From assembly GCA_030512335.1 (NCBI GenBank), contig JAULSU010000002.1, forward strand, positions 4,216,001-4,280,000: DNA of 64,000 bases, in the 5' to 3' direction. The notes under the pieces were generated by a model, which was given only the letters and a program-made list of their open reading frames with translations, did not search any database and was not told the origin of the DNA. Below, piece after piece: positions 10,497 to 21,506 of this stretch. The position numbers and the translations under genes were made by a program. Each line of letters opens with the position of its first letter. Position 1 is the first letter of the stretch. The DNA comes from Immersiella caudata. Lineage: Eukaryota; Ascomycota; Sordariomycetes; Sordariales; Lasiosphaeriaceae.

Positions 10497-11596
10497 CTAT
10501 CTCGCCCTTTGCCTTGGCCCCTTCCGATTAGCAAATTCCTTTAACGCACCCTCGACCCCCTCTGTGCTATACCTCACCACCCTCGACGCCGTCTGCCCAG
10601 CAAAGCTATCCCACATCGCACACACCCACTGAAACACCACCACCGCAACCTCCAGCAACACCCTCAACACTTGATGCTCCCTCTCTACTCGCATGACCTC
10701 CCCCATGAAAAACAGCGCCCGCGGCCACGTCCAATTCCAGCCCATCTCCAGATACGTCAGCAACAATATCATCACCCTGTGGATCAGATTCGGCGGCAAC
10801 GGCAGTTCATGCTGCTCGCTCCTCCGCACGCGGGAGTTGCGGCTGAGTGGGACGTCGTTCCCTTCCACGAGGGGTTGGGGCATCCCACTCTGTAGCAGCA
10901 TGACTTCGGATTCGTCGAGATCCTCAGGCAAGCCATCGAGGAGGTAGCGGACGCCCGAGACGTAGGACGAGCGTTCTAGATAGCTGTCGTAGTTTGGGCT
11001 GGGTGTACGTTCGGATTCCTGGCCGGAACCCATGAGGAGGTCGAGGCCTGGGAGGGTGTCAGACGGGGACGGTTGGGGCACTGGGAGAGGTACTTGCCTA
11101 TTCGGGCGTGTCGCCACCTCACCCCCGAGGGGTGGATACCTGTGTTCGGGGAGGCGGAGCGGCTTCTGAGAGTCGAACTCGACCGGGTACTGAGAGTGGA
11201 TGAGGATTTCCTCGACGCTGGTGCTGGATAGGCGACGGGCTCCGGGAGAGTGGGATCGTCGGGACCTTCGACGTCTACCACTTCGGTGTCGGCCTCAGAC
11301 AGTGGCGAGGAAACCCGAGAGGGAAACGACATGCCCATGATGGACGACCTCGAGGGAATCCGGTCCCGTACTGCCGGTGGCAGGATGTACAGCATCGCGA
11401 ACCTGTTTTCCTGCTTCTCAATGTGCAAGTTCTCTTCATGCTTGACGACCAAGTTGTTGGTCGAGCGCCGCGGCCAGGATGCTGCACCCGGTCCGGCGAC
11501 GGCCTCATGGACCTGATGCGACATGCGGTCCATCTCCGGGGCGGTTTGGGCTCTCGCAAAGTGGCGAGGGGACGACGGCGCTGAGCACCACAGCAT
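10497..11596 (-). CDS. Hypothetical fungal protein, 346 aa, two exons
   Basis: Not recognised. Exons are 11596-11140 and 11080-10497. The 59-nt intron (GTATCC to CTCTCCCAG) keeps frame and joins a Ser-rich segment to VPQPSPSDTLPGLDLLMG. The N-terminal third has a compact block (HEENLHIEKQENRFAMLYIL), followed by a Ser/Arg-rich linker. The C-terminal half (LPLPPNLIHRVMILLLTYLE, GWNWTWPRALFFMGEVMR, LRVLLEVAVVVFQWVCAMW) is strongly hydrophobic and amphipathic with many Trp residues, suggesting membrane association or a helical bundle. Translation may start at an internal ATG near 11533 (MDRMSHQVHE), since the first 21 residues look unstructured. Function is not inferable. Confidence 0.55.
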
Positions 11597-12574
11597 TTGT
11601 AACCGGGTTCTTGTTCAATTCGACTGATAGGTAGGATATCTTGGGCAGGTAGTGTCCTCGCTGAGTTTTTGACGATTTCGACAAAAGAACTGAAGAAGCG
11701 GACAACCAGGCGGGGAGGCGCCGTAGCCTCCTTTCAATGTGCACACGGGGGGATCAAAATCGGTAAAGAAGCGAAAAAGAGAGAGAACTCGAAGGACGCC
11801 GAATAGATAAGTCCAGCTTCTCAAGCACGCAACTAAATAGCGGCGGCAACCGCACTGTCGAGAATCAGACTGACGAACCGGAAACAGCACCAGGGCATGG
11901 CATCATGCAGGCGTGCCCCCCGCTGACACTTTTCGACATATATGGTGGCGTTTTTCCTCACGGCAACGAAAACATCCCAAGCATGTGAAAGAGATTAGCC
12001 TCTTTTGCTTCCCCTCCGTCTTATCGCTGGCCGCCAAATGTGGGGCGCAAGCAGCTTGCGACTGGAATCCAACTTGTTGCGCTGCTTTCGGCCTCGTGTA
12101 AGATCCACCAGTTGACGCCCCGTCGATTGTTGGGCGGGGCTTCGGGCGAATATGAAGGACGTGGCTGGCACTACGCAGACACGGCGCCTTAAATAGAACT
12201 GAGGAGAAAGGAGGCGTTTTTCTCTTCCCGACGATGGGTTTATGCATGATTATCGGAGTGGCTTCCTAGCAATCAGGGCCACATTCCATTCACATCATCT
12301 GTCTCGCGGCTTATGTGGGGAGATTCCAACATCCAACCTTGCAACTAGAACCCGGGTGTACACTGTAGTTGTTGTGAAAACAAACAAGATACCACCCTCT
12401 CATTGCACGATATCATGACGCCAAGTGTGTCATTTGTAGCCTTCGCCCCTCCCTGTGAAGGTCCTCCTCTCCCACTAGCGCCGCATCTGTGACGACCCGT
12501 ATGCGCAGATGCGATATAATGAATACGCAATCTTTCCATTCTGGATAGATACCTCACCCTTGCACAAGGCTAAA
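11597..12574. other. Intergenic, no gene seen
   Basis: This 978-bp stretch between two reverse-strand genes should include the promoter and leader of the gene at 10497-11596 and the 3' UTR of CUE1. The open frames present resemble no known protein and have no splice signals extending them. Confidence 0.4.
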
Positions 12575-13303
12575 TCAACTCTCCTGCGTTGTAGCGGCTG
12601 CTGCTGCCTTCTCTTGACGCATCTTGGCCTCCATCTTTCTCCTTGCCTCCAGAATCATCTCATCCCTCCTCTTCTGCAACAACGACTGCCTCTCATCCCT
12701 GTTAGAGCTCCACGCCTTTGTCTTCCCCCCCGCTGCTCCCGGAGAAGACCCCCTGCTCTCGGTCTCACTCCCGCTATCTGTCAACCGATCCTGAAGCTTA
12801 TACCTCGTGATTAGATCCGGCTGTGCCGGCTCACCCCCCGACTTCCCCGTCGTCTGCTCGGTGCTGCCACCCGTTGCACCCCCCGGCGGTGGTGGTGGCT
12901 GGAACGTAATCGGCGGCTACAGCCTCCGTTAGCATTCCCCCCCCCGAAAAAAAACCCCCCAACACAGGGGAACCAAGGAACGAATACTCACAGTCTCCAA
13001 CCGCCTTGTAGCAACCCTGTCCGCCGTAACCTGTATATTCCCCCCGGTCCTCTGCAAATCCCACAGCAGCGTCCTCCGATCCACCTGCGGAAACAACTGT
13101 TGCAGGCTCACCACCGCCGCCTCCCTCGCCGCCATCACGCTCGCTGCATCCGCCACCCTCCTGCCAGTTCTACCTGCGACATTGCGCCGTTGTGGCGTAG
13201 GCCCTGAGTTCCCGGACGAGAAGAAGAAGTAGCGCACGACGAGGCCTGTGAGGACGAGGATGACGATGAGGGAAGGGAGGTTGACTTGTTCTGAGTTGGC
13301 CAT
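12575..13303 (-). CDS. CUE1: CUE1-like ER membrane anchor for ubiquitin-conjugating enzyme Ubc7
   Basis: ERAD component that tethers and activates the E2 enzyme Ubc7 at the ER membrane, by family knowledge. Exons are 13303-12992 and 12916-12575, 217 aa. After a short lumenal tip a single membrane segment is clear at residues about 9-30 (LPSLIVILVLTGLVVRYFFF). A CUE domain covers about 58-104 (AVVSLQQLFPQVDRRTLLWD, ending in RRLET). A Pro/Gly linker leads to a charged C-terminal helix (RQSLLQKRRDEMILEARRKM) in the position of the Ubc7-binding region. The intron begins GTGAGT, ends CTGTAG and falls between codons. The order TM, CUE, linker, basic helix is the CUE1 layout. Confidence is limited by the low sequence conservation of this family. 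Confidence 0.8.
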
Positions 13304-14036
13304 GGCTGGGGCCAGGCGGGCGGGATGGGGGTTTTTGATGAAGGGGCCCGATCGGGGTTATGTTGGTAAGTATGGTTGGTGGGAAGGGCGGTCCGTTGGT
13401 GGCCCGGTTGCCGATGCCGATGCGTCGTGGTTGGGCGGCGAAATAGGGGCGCGTTTGGTTCCGGCGTTTGGGTGGCGCGACAAAGAATCGGAAGTGGATG
13501 GGTCGAATACAAAATGATCCGTAGGGAAGAGCAACTTATATAGAGCAACCGCTTCACGTAGAAGGAGCGAGGTCGTGTGCCGGTGGGCGAAATAGGTAGG
13601 GGGTAGCTGACAAGTGGAATTACACGTGTTGGTTCAACGATGCGGAGTTGGAGTCGATGTCAAATCCGCAAAATGCGGGCCACTCGGTATTGGGTGGATG
13701 GTTGATGAACGCACGATAGGGGTAGGGTTATCACGCCAAAGTGCACAGCCACATTGAGGCTCACGGGTATTGGAATTCACCACGACACACATGAGCACAT
13801 CAAATCATCACGGTAGTTACGATGGCAACACAAAGGTAGGGAACGGACGAGGGTAGTATGTTAATTGTACCAGTTCTCCCTCTCCATCGCTGGGAAAACG
13901 CTACTGTTTCCTCCGAATACACTAAAGCGAATACACTTGATTGATTGCTGATGGTCCCTACGGACACCGCAAGAGACCCCATAAAGCACTAGTCGCTCAC
14001 CAATCCTTGCAGGCTTTCCTGCAACAGGACCCATGC
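13304..14036. other. Intergenic between CUE1 promoter and NOT2 3' end
   Basis: A 733-bp spacer holding the CUE1 promoter and leader and the NOT2 3' UTR. No coding potential is supported. Confidence 0.4.
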
Positions 14037-16842
14037 TTAAGCAGTCGCTCCTGAGATTCCCGCGAGCTGAGACATAGCCGAGAGGTTCGTAGTGCCATCA
14101 AGATCTGCGTAGTGCAGTGTAAACTCCCTCTGCAAAAAGTCAGCAACAAAACTTCGTAGACACCTGTGACAACGGTAAGAAAAAACCGCTTACCCGCTCC
14201 TTGTGCCACACGGTGGTGTCCCACACTATGTAGTAGCCACGCTCATGGGTAGGGCCCAGCGCCTGGGGAACCATCATCTCGTCCTTTGTCAGCCAGATCT
14301 GAAGCTTCTTGTGCCACCTCCAGTTCCGGTTATTGCTAGCATCTCTGTCAGCCAATCTAACCATGCCTCTACTAATTCCACTCCCACTTACAGCTCTATC
14401 GCTGCCAGCTGCTGCTTGATATCTCCGGGGCAGCTGTAGAAGATCCACATCAAAGTCTCCTCGTTGAAGCTCTGGATTTTAGCCTCGATCGGCTGTACGT
14501 TGCTGACCCGGTAGCACTCCGGGATCTTAAACTTTGGAACAGCCGGCCGGGGAAGATCATCGTCAAAGAGCGAGTAGATCTGATTTGCAATCGGCCTATG
14601 CACACGTCAGTTACAATTGGCAATCTTTCACAAGAACTCGGCACCTACTCGTTTGAGCTGAGGTTCAGCCCCAGGTTTGAAGGGTCAATTCCGCACGTAA
14701 GAGCATTGTAATCGGGGTAGTTGTTCATCAACGTTCGCAGTCCTTTGAGCCCCCATTTGTCCGCTGGCGCCATTCCTTCCAGTGGATCAATGGTATCGCT
14801 CGACCGTACTTTCTCCTCCTCCCTGAGCTTCCCTGTTGGGGGGTCGTTGCCAATAGCACCGAGCGGGTTGCGATTCAAGGACACCTGCGTTGGACCGTCC
14901 CCAATCGAGGAGTGCGACGCCAAGCTGTCTTCTCGATACCCTGCAGGCTTCTGCCGTGGGTCCTCGTCCACTGCGGGGCTTCTCGGATCTTGGGGACGTG
15001 CAATGGTGCTCGGTGGGCGCACTTCCGACGCGCGCGTGTTTGACAGCGCGTTCAGCAAGCCGTTCCCAGCCCTGGTGTTGTGTATCGTTGATGCCGTTGC
15101 TTGAGAGCCAAACCCCAGATTCGCAAGAGATCCATCCCGCTGACCACCGATCTCGCCGTTGACGTTCCGGTTTAGAGGAGGAAACTCGTCCGCAACAGTA
15201 GGCTGCGGCTGCGATGAAGGGGTGACGTTTGCCTGGCTTCCGAATCGGAAAGATCCCTGCGCCGATGAGAGGCGCCCCGAGGAAAAGAAGTCATCTTGCT
15301 GACTTTGTTGCGACGGCAGCGGCATCCCTGCGCCTCTCTGCGACGAAGAAGCCAGAGACCGCGGACCCGTAGCAGACCACATGGAGGCCTGGCTCGATGC
15401 GCCCAATTGTGACGTGTTGGACAGTGATGGAAATTCTCTGTATATGTGTCAGCATGTGTCTTCCAAAATCGGATCAGCAAAGAGGCAAGCATGGAAGAGC
15501 AAATATCAGCAAACGGGAGCGGAGTGTCAGCGATCTTGGCATTTACCCCTTCACAACAGACGCATAAGGAACGCCCGCTGCACATTTTTGCAGCTCGTCT
15601 TCGGCAGGGATAGGTGAGTGGCACTTGACAGCAAGCTTAGGTCGGCCCTTCCGCGACGGCGCATTGGCAGCGGGATTGAACTGCGACATATTGACAGTAA
15701 AATCGGGTTGCGATGCGTGGATCAGATTCTTGCCGAGACCGTGGATCAGATCGATCGCCGAGAGCCAGGCGGATTCGTGAAGTGCAAGAAGGTTTGTGAA
15801 TGTGAGGCGGGGTAGAGCTCCGCGATGGGATCGCAAAGTTTCATGCTCCGAGCTTGCCCTCCAAGTGAATTCGCGCCGACAAGAATTTGTGGTGGAAGCC
15901 TGAGCGGTGCAATCGAGGGAAGATTTCCTTTGGCTGAGGTTGAAGGGAGGCAAGCGGCAGCAGTTCAAAGGCACCAAATCAAACACCCCACGTTAAGAGA
16001 ACAGAAACAAAGCCCAAGTTCAACTTACGATGGATCTAAAGGTGTTGCCGGTTGTGAGCCGCCGCCCAAGCTCTGAGCGAAGCTGACATTGGCTGCTAAT
16101 TGTCTCCCAGGCTGAACACCTCCAGAGCCCATGGGCAGGTTGCTGCCAAAGGGCCATTGGGACCCGCTGCTCACGGGCGCTAACCTCATATTAGCCTAGT
16201 AACACATGGGACTGGCTGTCTTTGAAGGCATACCCATCTTGCCATTTTGTAACCTATTCGATACCGCGCGGCCTGACTGCGGCTGTTGTTGGTTGCCAAA
16301 CCCGCCAGGCATGCGGAGTGACTGCGGGACCGTCCCTGAACAGGAAATACGCCGTCAGCAATCCATCTCCTCGGGCAACATCGCTGGAAGCCATCGGGAA
16401 TTGTAGAGACTGTCTGTGTCCGGGGGAACGAGCATGCTGGCGGCCCAGCAGAGAGCCAACGTGGCTGGCTCGACACATCTTCAATACCCGCCCCTGGCAT
16501 CACTGGAGCCAGGAGGAAGACAACCCATGCCTTGCATATATATTTCCACCAGCCAAGTGTTGCGCAGAGATTATCAGGGCCAGAGTAGGGCGTGGAGGCG
16601 ATATTCAGCGACACCTGTTTGGATGCAAATGGGCGCGATGCCGTCGCAACCATCACGCCCTGAGACTGGTGCCACACGGCAAACCTCCTATCGCATCCAG
16701 AGAAAGAATCGAGACTGAGAAGGTCGAGCGGCATCCGTTGGACTCGAAATCAGGGGTAGATGTGGGACAGCTGGTGTTGAGTTTGGTGCAAACGAGGGGG
16801 TCGAGGGAAGGCGTCCGCCACCATACCTGGCCGATTCATCAT
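14037..16842 (-). CDS. NOT2: CCR4-NOT complex subunit NOT2 (CNOT2/Cdc36)
   Basis: Structural subunit of the CCR4-NOT deadenylase and transcription complex, pairing with NOT3/5 on the NOT1 scaffold. Exons on the minus strand are 16842-16827, 16335-16234, 16179-16029, 15437-14649, 14595-14392, 14344-14194 and 14129-14037, 501 aa. Hallmarks are GGFGNQQQPQSGR, ANVSFAQSLGGGSQPATPLD, EFPSLSN, DKWGLKGLRTLMNNYPDYNA, PIANQIYSLFDDD, MWIFYSCPGD, NRNWRWHKKLQIWLTKDEM and FTLHYADLDGTTNLSAM, the last five forming the C-terminal NOT box. Phases agree at every junction. The 16-nt first exon (MMNRPG) with a 491-nt intron is the weakest part. The 591-nt intron 3 contains a separate candidate first exon. Downstream exons are secure. 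Confidence 0.88.
15547..15689 (-). other. Candidate alternative first exon (or nested micro-ORF) inside NOT2 intron 3
   Basis: An ATG at 15689 opens a 48-residue frame beginning MSQFNPAANAPS, containing the AT-hook-like core KGRPKL and ending PYASVVKG. A GTAAAT donor lies after 15547. Its phase (two bases into a codon) matches the acceptor before 15437, so it would splice in frame to EFPSLSN of NOT2 and give an isoform of about 459 aa without the first 90 residues. If unspliced, a TAA follows at once, giving a complete 48-aa peptide. The composition looks protein-like, but there is no expression evidence. Confidence 0.4.
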
Positions 16843-17597
16843 CGAGACTGAGGTGGCCAGTCTGTCTGTGTTCAATTCGGTGGAGTTTCCTCTGGGAGTT
16901 CGCTCGATCGGGTAGCCGTCGATTCGGGGGTTTGCTGTTCGAGGTTGCGGGTCGATCTGGTGTCGAGACGTCGTCGCGCTTGGAGCTGCGATGAAGAGGC
17001 AGGCTTACCAGGGGCTTTGAGAAGGCTCCGCAACAAAAGCAAAAGCCAATGGTGAGGCAGGCCCGTGCTCCCCCACATCAGGATTTCCAGCCGCACCAGC
17101 TCAACGACCTGAGCCAAGACCGGGGCCTATTGGTTCGTCCCCGACAGCAGCTCAACGACGCTGGTATATTGGCCCAAAAATCTATTTCTACGTACCGCGA
17201 TCATCAATTCCCGATCGACGCGCTGAAATATCCCCTTGATCGTCTCGGTTGCCATATTGCTGGCCGTGAAGTCAAATCTCAAGGTCAAGGTGGGGGGGGG
17301 GGAAGGGGGCCACGGGAGATAGCGACTCGATGATCCTGACACCCACACAGTGGAGGAAGAGTCGGGGCTGCCACTGGTAAGCCGACCTCGCAACGAGAGT
17401 AGCCCTGGTATGTGTCCTCAGGAGGGTTTTGTTAACTTTACGTGACTTTTTAGGAAGATCTCATTTTGACACAATTTTTGTGTATTTTCTGAACGGAGCT
17501 GGCAGGGCACCGAAGTCCCTAACATGCGATCCGTTCAAACGCGAAACTAGCTGACAATGTTCGCTACCCTCTAGCTCGTCTAACCGCTAGCCGTTTG
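16843..17597. promoter_or_regulatory. NOT2 upstream region
   Basis: This 755-bp interval lies between the NOT2 start and the ZNG1 stop codon. It should hold the NOT2 promoter and leader and the ZNG1 3' UTR. A G-run near 17290-17300 is present. No gene is supported. Confidence 0.4.
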
Positions 17598-18972
17598 TTA
17601 CACTGACTTTTGAATAGCCTTGAGCAAGCTCCGCTCAAAATCATACTTGTCCAAATGCCGACCGATTATCACCATCTTCCCTAAGTCTTTTCTCGACTCA
17701 ACGGACGTCTCGGAGTTAGGATTTGGCTTGTCAAATATCTCAAAAAGCTCCCGCACACCCTGAATCATTTTCTCCTTGCCGTCGCTGAGCACCAGCCGTC
17801 CTTTCAGCCGGTGAATCTCGAACGTAGTCTGGTCTGTGTTCCCGTCACTGGGCAGCACGTTGTCCCACAAAGTCGACCGCAGCCATGCATCTACCGCATC
17901 CAGTTGCTTCTCATTCAAGACGGGAAGCGGGACAGAAAGTGTCGAAATGGTCCTGTCGAGATGGCTATGCCCCTTGCCTGCGCGATCGAGTTCCTCAACT
18001 TGGTCGTAAGCGTGCAAATCCAAGAGGACACCCTCCAGTTCGGGAACAGCACTTTGCTTGGTAATGTGGATCTTTGCCAGTCCGTTGATGGATCGGATCC
18101 TCTCTTTTACTGCCTGCAACTCGGCATCGGTCACAAGGTCGGTTTTGTTGATGACGATAACATCGGCATGAGAGATCTGAACGTGTGCAGTTGTCATGAC
18201 GGGATCCTCGCCGTGGTCGTGGTCGTCATGGCCTTCCACCTTGCCTGATGGATCGTCCAGACTCCGAAGAATGTTTTTGGCATCGACGAGGGTGACGATG
18301 CCATCGAGGTAGATGGTGCTGGCCAGTCCTTCGTCCACCCAGAACAGCGGCGCTAGGTTTCCGGGGTCCGCCAGGCCGGTCGTCTCGAGCAGGATATAGT
18401 CAAAGTTTCCCTTCTTAGCCATGAGAGATTCAATGGCATTCACACCAGTATCCCTGCATCGTCATTAATCAAGAGTAGGTTTAAGCCATGAGAAGAGTGG
18501 TGTTACTTCACCGAGCAGCAGATGCAGCCGTTGCCGACCTCCATCCACTCCTCAACAGACTCTCCATCTTTGTTAACGGTTAACGACTTTTCGATGTCCA
18601 AGGCTAGCTTGAGGTCAACCTGGATGCATGAATGTACGATTTAGCCACCTAACATACAATCACCAAACTCTAGCATGACAATTAGCAGTTGGTGCGAGAA
18701 AACAAGTCCAAGTAGGTAGGAAAATACCATTCATAATCACAGCAATTTTCTTGCCATGACGAGCAGTAAGTATATAGTTTAGAAGCGTAGTTTTGCCAGC
18801 CCCGAGATACCCTGTTGAAGCCACTCAGCCGATATGCTCGTGAAAGTGGGCTAACTGACACACCTGTCACAATGGTGATAGGGACCTTCACCAACTTTTC
18901 CTCTGTTTCAGCCTCAGCCGTTGGAGCGGTTTCGATGAGATCTGGGGGCGCATCATCGTCGTCCCAATCCAT
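17598..18972 (-). CDS. ZNG1: COG0523/CobW-type GTPase, ZNG1-like zinc metallochaperone
   Basis: G3E GTPase that, by family knowledge, transfers zinc to client enzymes such as methionine aminopeptidase 1. Five exons: 18972-18864, 18811-18728, 18669-18658, 18603-18507 and 18453-17598, 385 aa. The Walker A loop GYLGAGKT (37-44) is assembled across intron 1. The conserved EFGDS segment comes from a 12-nt microexon. The metal site CICC is at 95-98, NKTD (nucleotide specificity) at 203-206, and a His/Asp-rich loop GHDDHDHGED at 175-184. The C-terminal CobW_C domain contains FEIHRLKGRL. The N-terminal DDDDAPPDLIE occupies the place of the client-docking CPELVP motif but lacks its Cys. An in-frame ATG further upstream (19086) exists, but MDWDDDD is the more likely start. 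Confidence 0.9.
18658..18669 (-). other. ZNG1: 12-nt microexon of ZNG1
   Basis: Twelve bases flanked by TAG and GTATGT encode the end of the conserved EFGDS element. Without it the conserved segment cannot be produced from either neighbouring exon, and phases agree on both sides (phase 1 in and out). Confidence 0.75.
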
Positions 18973-19613
18973 ATTTTCGCCAAGGGTGTCGTGAGGGGAA
19001 GGTTGAGTCGAGGGTAAAGGGAGAGATGACGTATGGTTGCCAGTAGACGGTCCTACCCAGCTGAAAAAGAGAGGTCTCCCTGGCAACGCAAAGCTTCAAG
19101 GGAAAACAGTTCTCTGAGCAGGGACGTGGCTGCTCTGTGTCGAGTTTGAGGCGGATGTCCAAGGTTATCCGTTGTTACCAAGTCCACGCCCTTCCTGAGA
19201 CACATGGGGTATGTTGCGGCGCGTCAGGGCCCTGAAAGGCCCTGAAAAGCACAGCGCGGACTGCGAACCTCGATCGTGGGTCCCTGGGCGGGCTTACATA
19301 AGGCCGACAGGGGACCCCTGTCAGTATGGGAGCTCTAGCGAACGGTGTGCAGAACAGCATCGACCACAACACGGAGCCGCCTACCATATTGAGCTCTCGC
19401 AAGCGCCGCCCATTTTGATCAGGCTTCACACTTCACCTCTGCCCCTTTTCGATCCCGTTGCCGTGATCACGACTTCTCCGATCTCAACGACGTATCTGCG
19501 AAACCGACTGCGCTTTTCGAGGAGGACAAGAATCCTAAAACAGCCGGAGGCAGGAGAAGCCGAATCACAAGTTTCCCTCAAGAGTCGAGTCTGTCGCAGC
19601 AGAAACCAGGCGC
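18973..19613. promoter_or_regulatory. Divergent promoter between ZNG1 and MOB3
   Basis: A 641-bp region between two start codons facing away from each other. A direct repeat of GGCCCTGAAA occurs near 19228-19247. No coding sequence is supported. Confidence 0.45.
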
Positions 19614-21506
19614 ATGATCATGGCGACAAACATGTCGCTCCCGCCGAGCTCGCCTCGACTACCCAGCCCGCCTCCGCCAGCCGAAATCCAGATCGGCCCG
19701 AAGTCGCCCGCGATGGGCCCCAACGCGGCGCGACAGGGCCAGCTGATGGAGCAGACCGCCATCGACGCCAATGCGAAGCGCCGCATCCATCCGGGCACCA
19801 AGTCCGCCGACATGGCTGCTGGGCCACCATTAGTGCCTCTGCATGAGGTAGGCATCTCCATCGAGCGCAACCTTTGAGAAGACATATAGCTAACCACTCG
19901 TCTGAAGCTCGACTCTGCCTTCCAACTCCAGGAGCACCTTGCCGCGCTGCACTACCACCACACGGCCTCCAACACAATCGCAATGACGCGCGAGTCGGCC
20001 AGGACGCTGGCAACCCCGCCCCAGGGCATCGATAAAACCCTGTGGCTCTACGAGCTCTGCCGCTTCCTTGTTGGGCAATGCAATAGCTTGATCGTCGGCT
20101 TCCTCTTCGACACCCCGTCCTGCAGTGCGGCAACGTGCCCCGAAATGAGGGCGTCCGAATGGCAATTCCTATGCGCCGTCCACGACGCTCCGAAGAGTTG
20201 TTGCGCCATCGACTATTGCTGTCATACCTTGGACTGGGCTGCCAACGTTGTTACCAATCCCAAAATCTTCCCCTCGCGGTTTGTTGTCGATGCTCACGAT
20301 AGGGCAATGGCTCTCAAGAACCTCATCAATGTCTTTCGCCGACTCCACCGGATCTTTGCCCATGCCTGGTTTCAGCATCGCGTTGTGTTTTGGTCCGTCG
20401 AAGGCCAGACAGGTCTCTACATCTTCTTCAAGACGGTTTGCGACGTCTACGATCTTTTACCCGCGGAGAACTACAAGCTGCCCCCTGAAGCTGAGGGCCT
20501 TGAAGCTTCTGAGGTGGACAACGGAGTCGAGAGGAAGATTATTCTTCAGCACCAGCCGCAGCAGCAACCCGGATTTAGGTCATCCTCCGCGCAACATGTA
20601 CCGTTGGACCAAACAGAAGACAATAGCCTGGCCCCCGCGCGTACTAACACGAGGCGGCATATCAAGAGCAGTCCGTCAACTGGCAGCTCTGTGACAACCG
20701 TGCCAGAGGCTGACGAGGATGAGACGGCTGCGGACGTCACCAGCCGACTACGACAGATGCATATTTCCGGCCCAGCTGCGGCTGCAGCGGACGAGGAGAT
20801 GGAGCTTGCAACCATCCCCGTCATTGTTGAACACGACCTCGTTGAACAGCCCATCCGACCCTCTAGCGTCGTCCCGATATCAGGTCCAGGGAGCATTTCT
20901 CACATGAGGGCGTCCGATATCCCTGAGCTCGAACTGCAAGAGATGATGATCCCAGAAATGGACGTCGAAGTGCAGCTTGAGCCAGAGGTCAAGGCTCCAT
21001 CGCCCGAAACAGAACTATTTGAGCCACACTCCGCCCCGGAACTCGAATCCTCGCCCTCACCTGCAGTACCTGACGCCCCGAACAAGGAAGAGGGCTCGGA
21101 CCAGACTCAGTCCAGCCCTGAGGCAACCTCCCAAATTAAACCTGAGCAGGCTGCACTCGCGCCCATAATGCTCTCAACCACCACCGAGGCCCCTGCCGAA
21201 AAAGAGCAAGAAGCTCACCCCCCAGCCACAGACGAAGAACCCACCTCGACCAGCCCTATCTCGACCGCCTCTGCACCAGAAGAAACCGCAAGCGACGCCA
21301 GCAGCATTAGCGTCCCCACTCCTCCCGCTAGTGAAGGAGAACCCGGTGTGGAAGACGACGATGCTGAGGCTGGCGAGATACAAGTCGCTATCGCACCGGC
21401 GGCAGCCCCTGTCGCAGAGCCGAAGGACGAGGCGAAGAGGGATGATACGACCAAGATACCCACTGCTGAAGACGGGGAGAAAAAGACCGAGACGGAAACT
21501 GGGTAG
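19614..21506 (+). CDS. MOB3: MOB3/phocein, STRIPAK complex subunit with long disordered tail
   Basis: Phocein-type Mob protein. In filamentous fungi it works with striatin in STRIPAK for hyphal fusion and fruiting-body development (family knowledge). Exons are 19614-19847 and 19908-21506, 610 aa. The 60-nt intron starts GTAGGC and ends CTGAAG, joining LHE to LDSAFQLQEH. The Mob fold runs from about residue 75 to 255: TLATPPQGIDKTLWLYELCR, the zinc-binding Cys residues in TPSCSAATCPEM, the His-containing VHDAP and HTLDWAANVV, and HAWFQHRVVFW. From about 265 on the protein is acidic and Pro/Ser/Glu-rich, much longer than metazoan phocein (about 225 aa). A second ATG lies at 19620. Family call is firm. 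Confidence 0.92.

Noticed and set aside
16186..16734. 182-codon reverse frame within the NOT2 5' region
   Set aside because: It crosses a well-supported NOT2 exon in the wrong frame and has no protein-like conservation signal. Most of it is intron 1.
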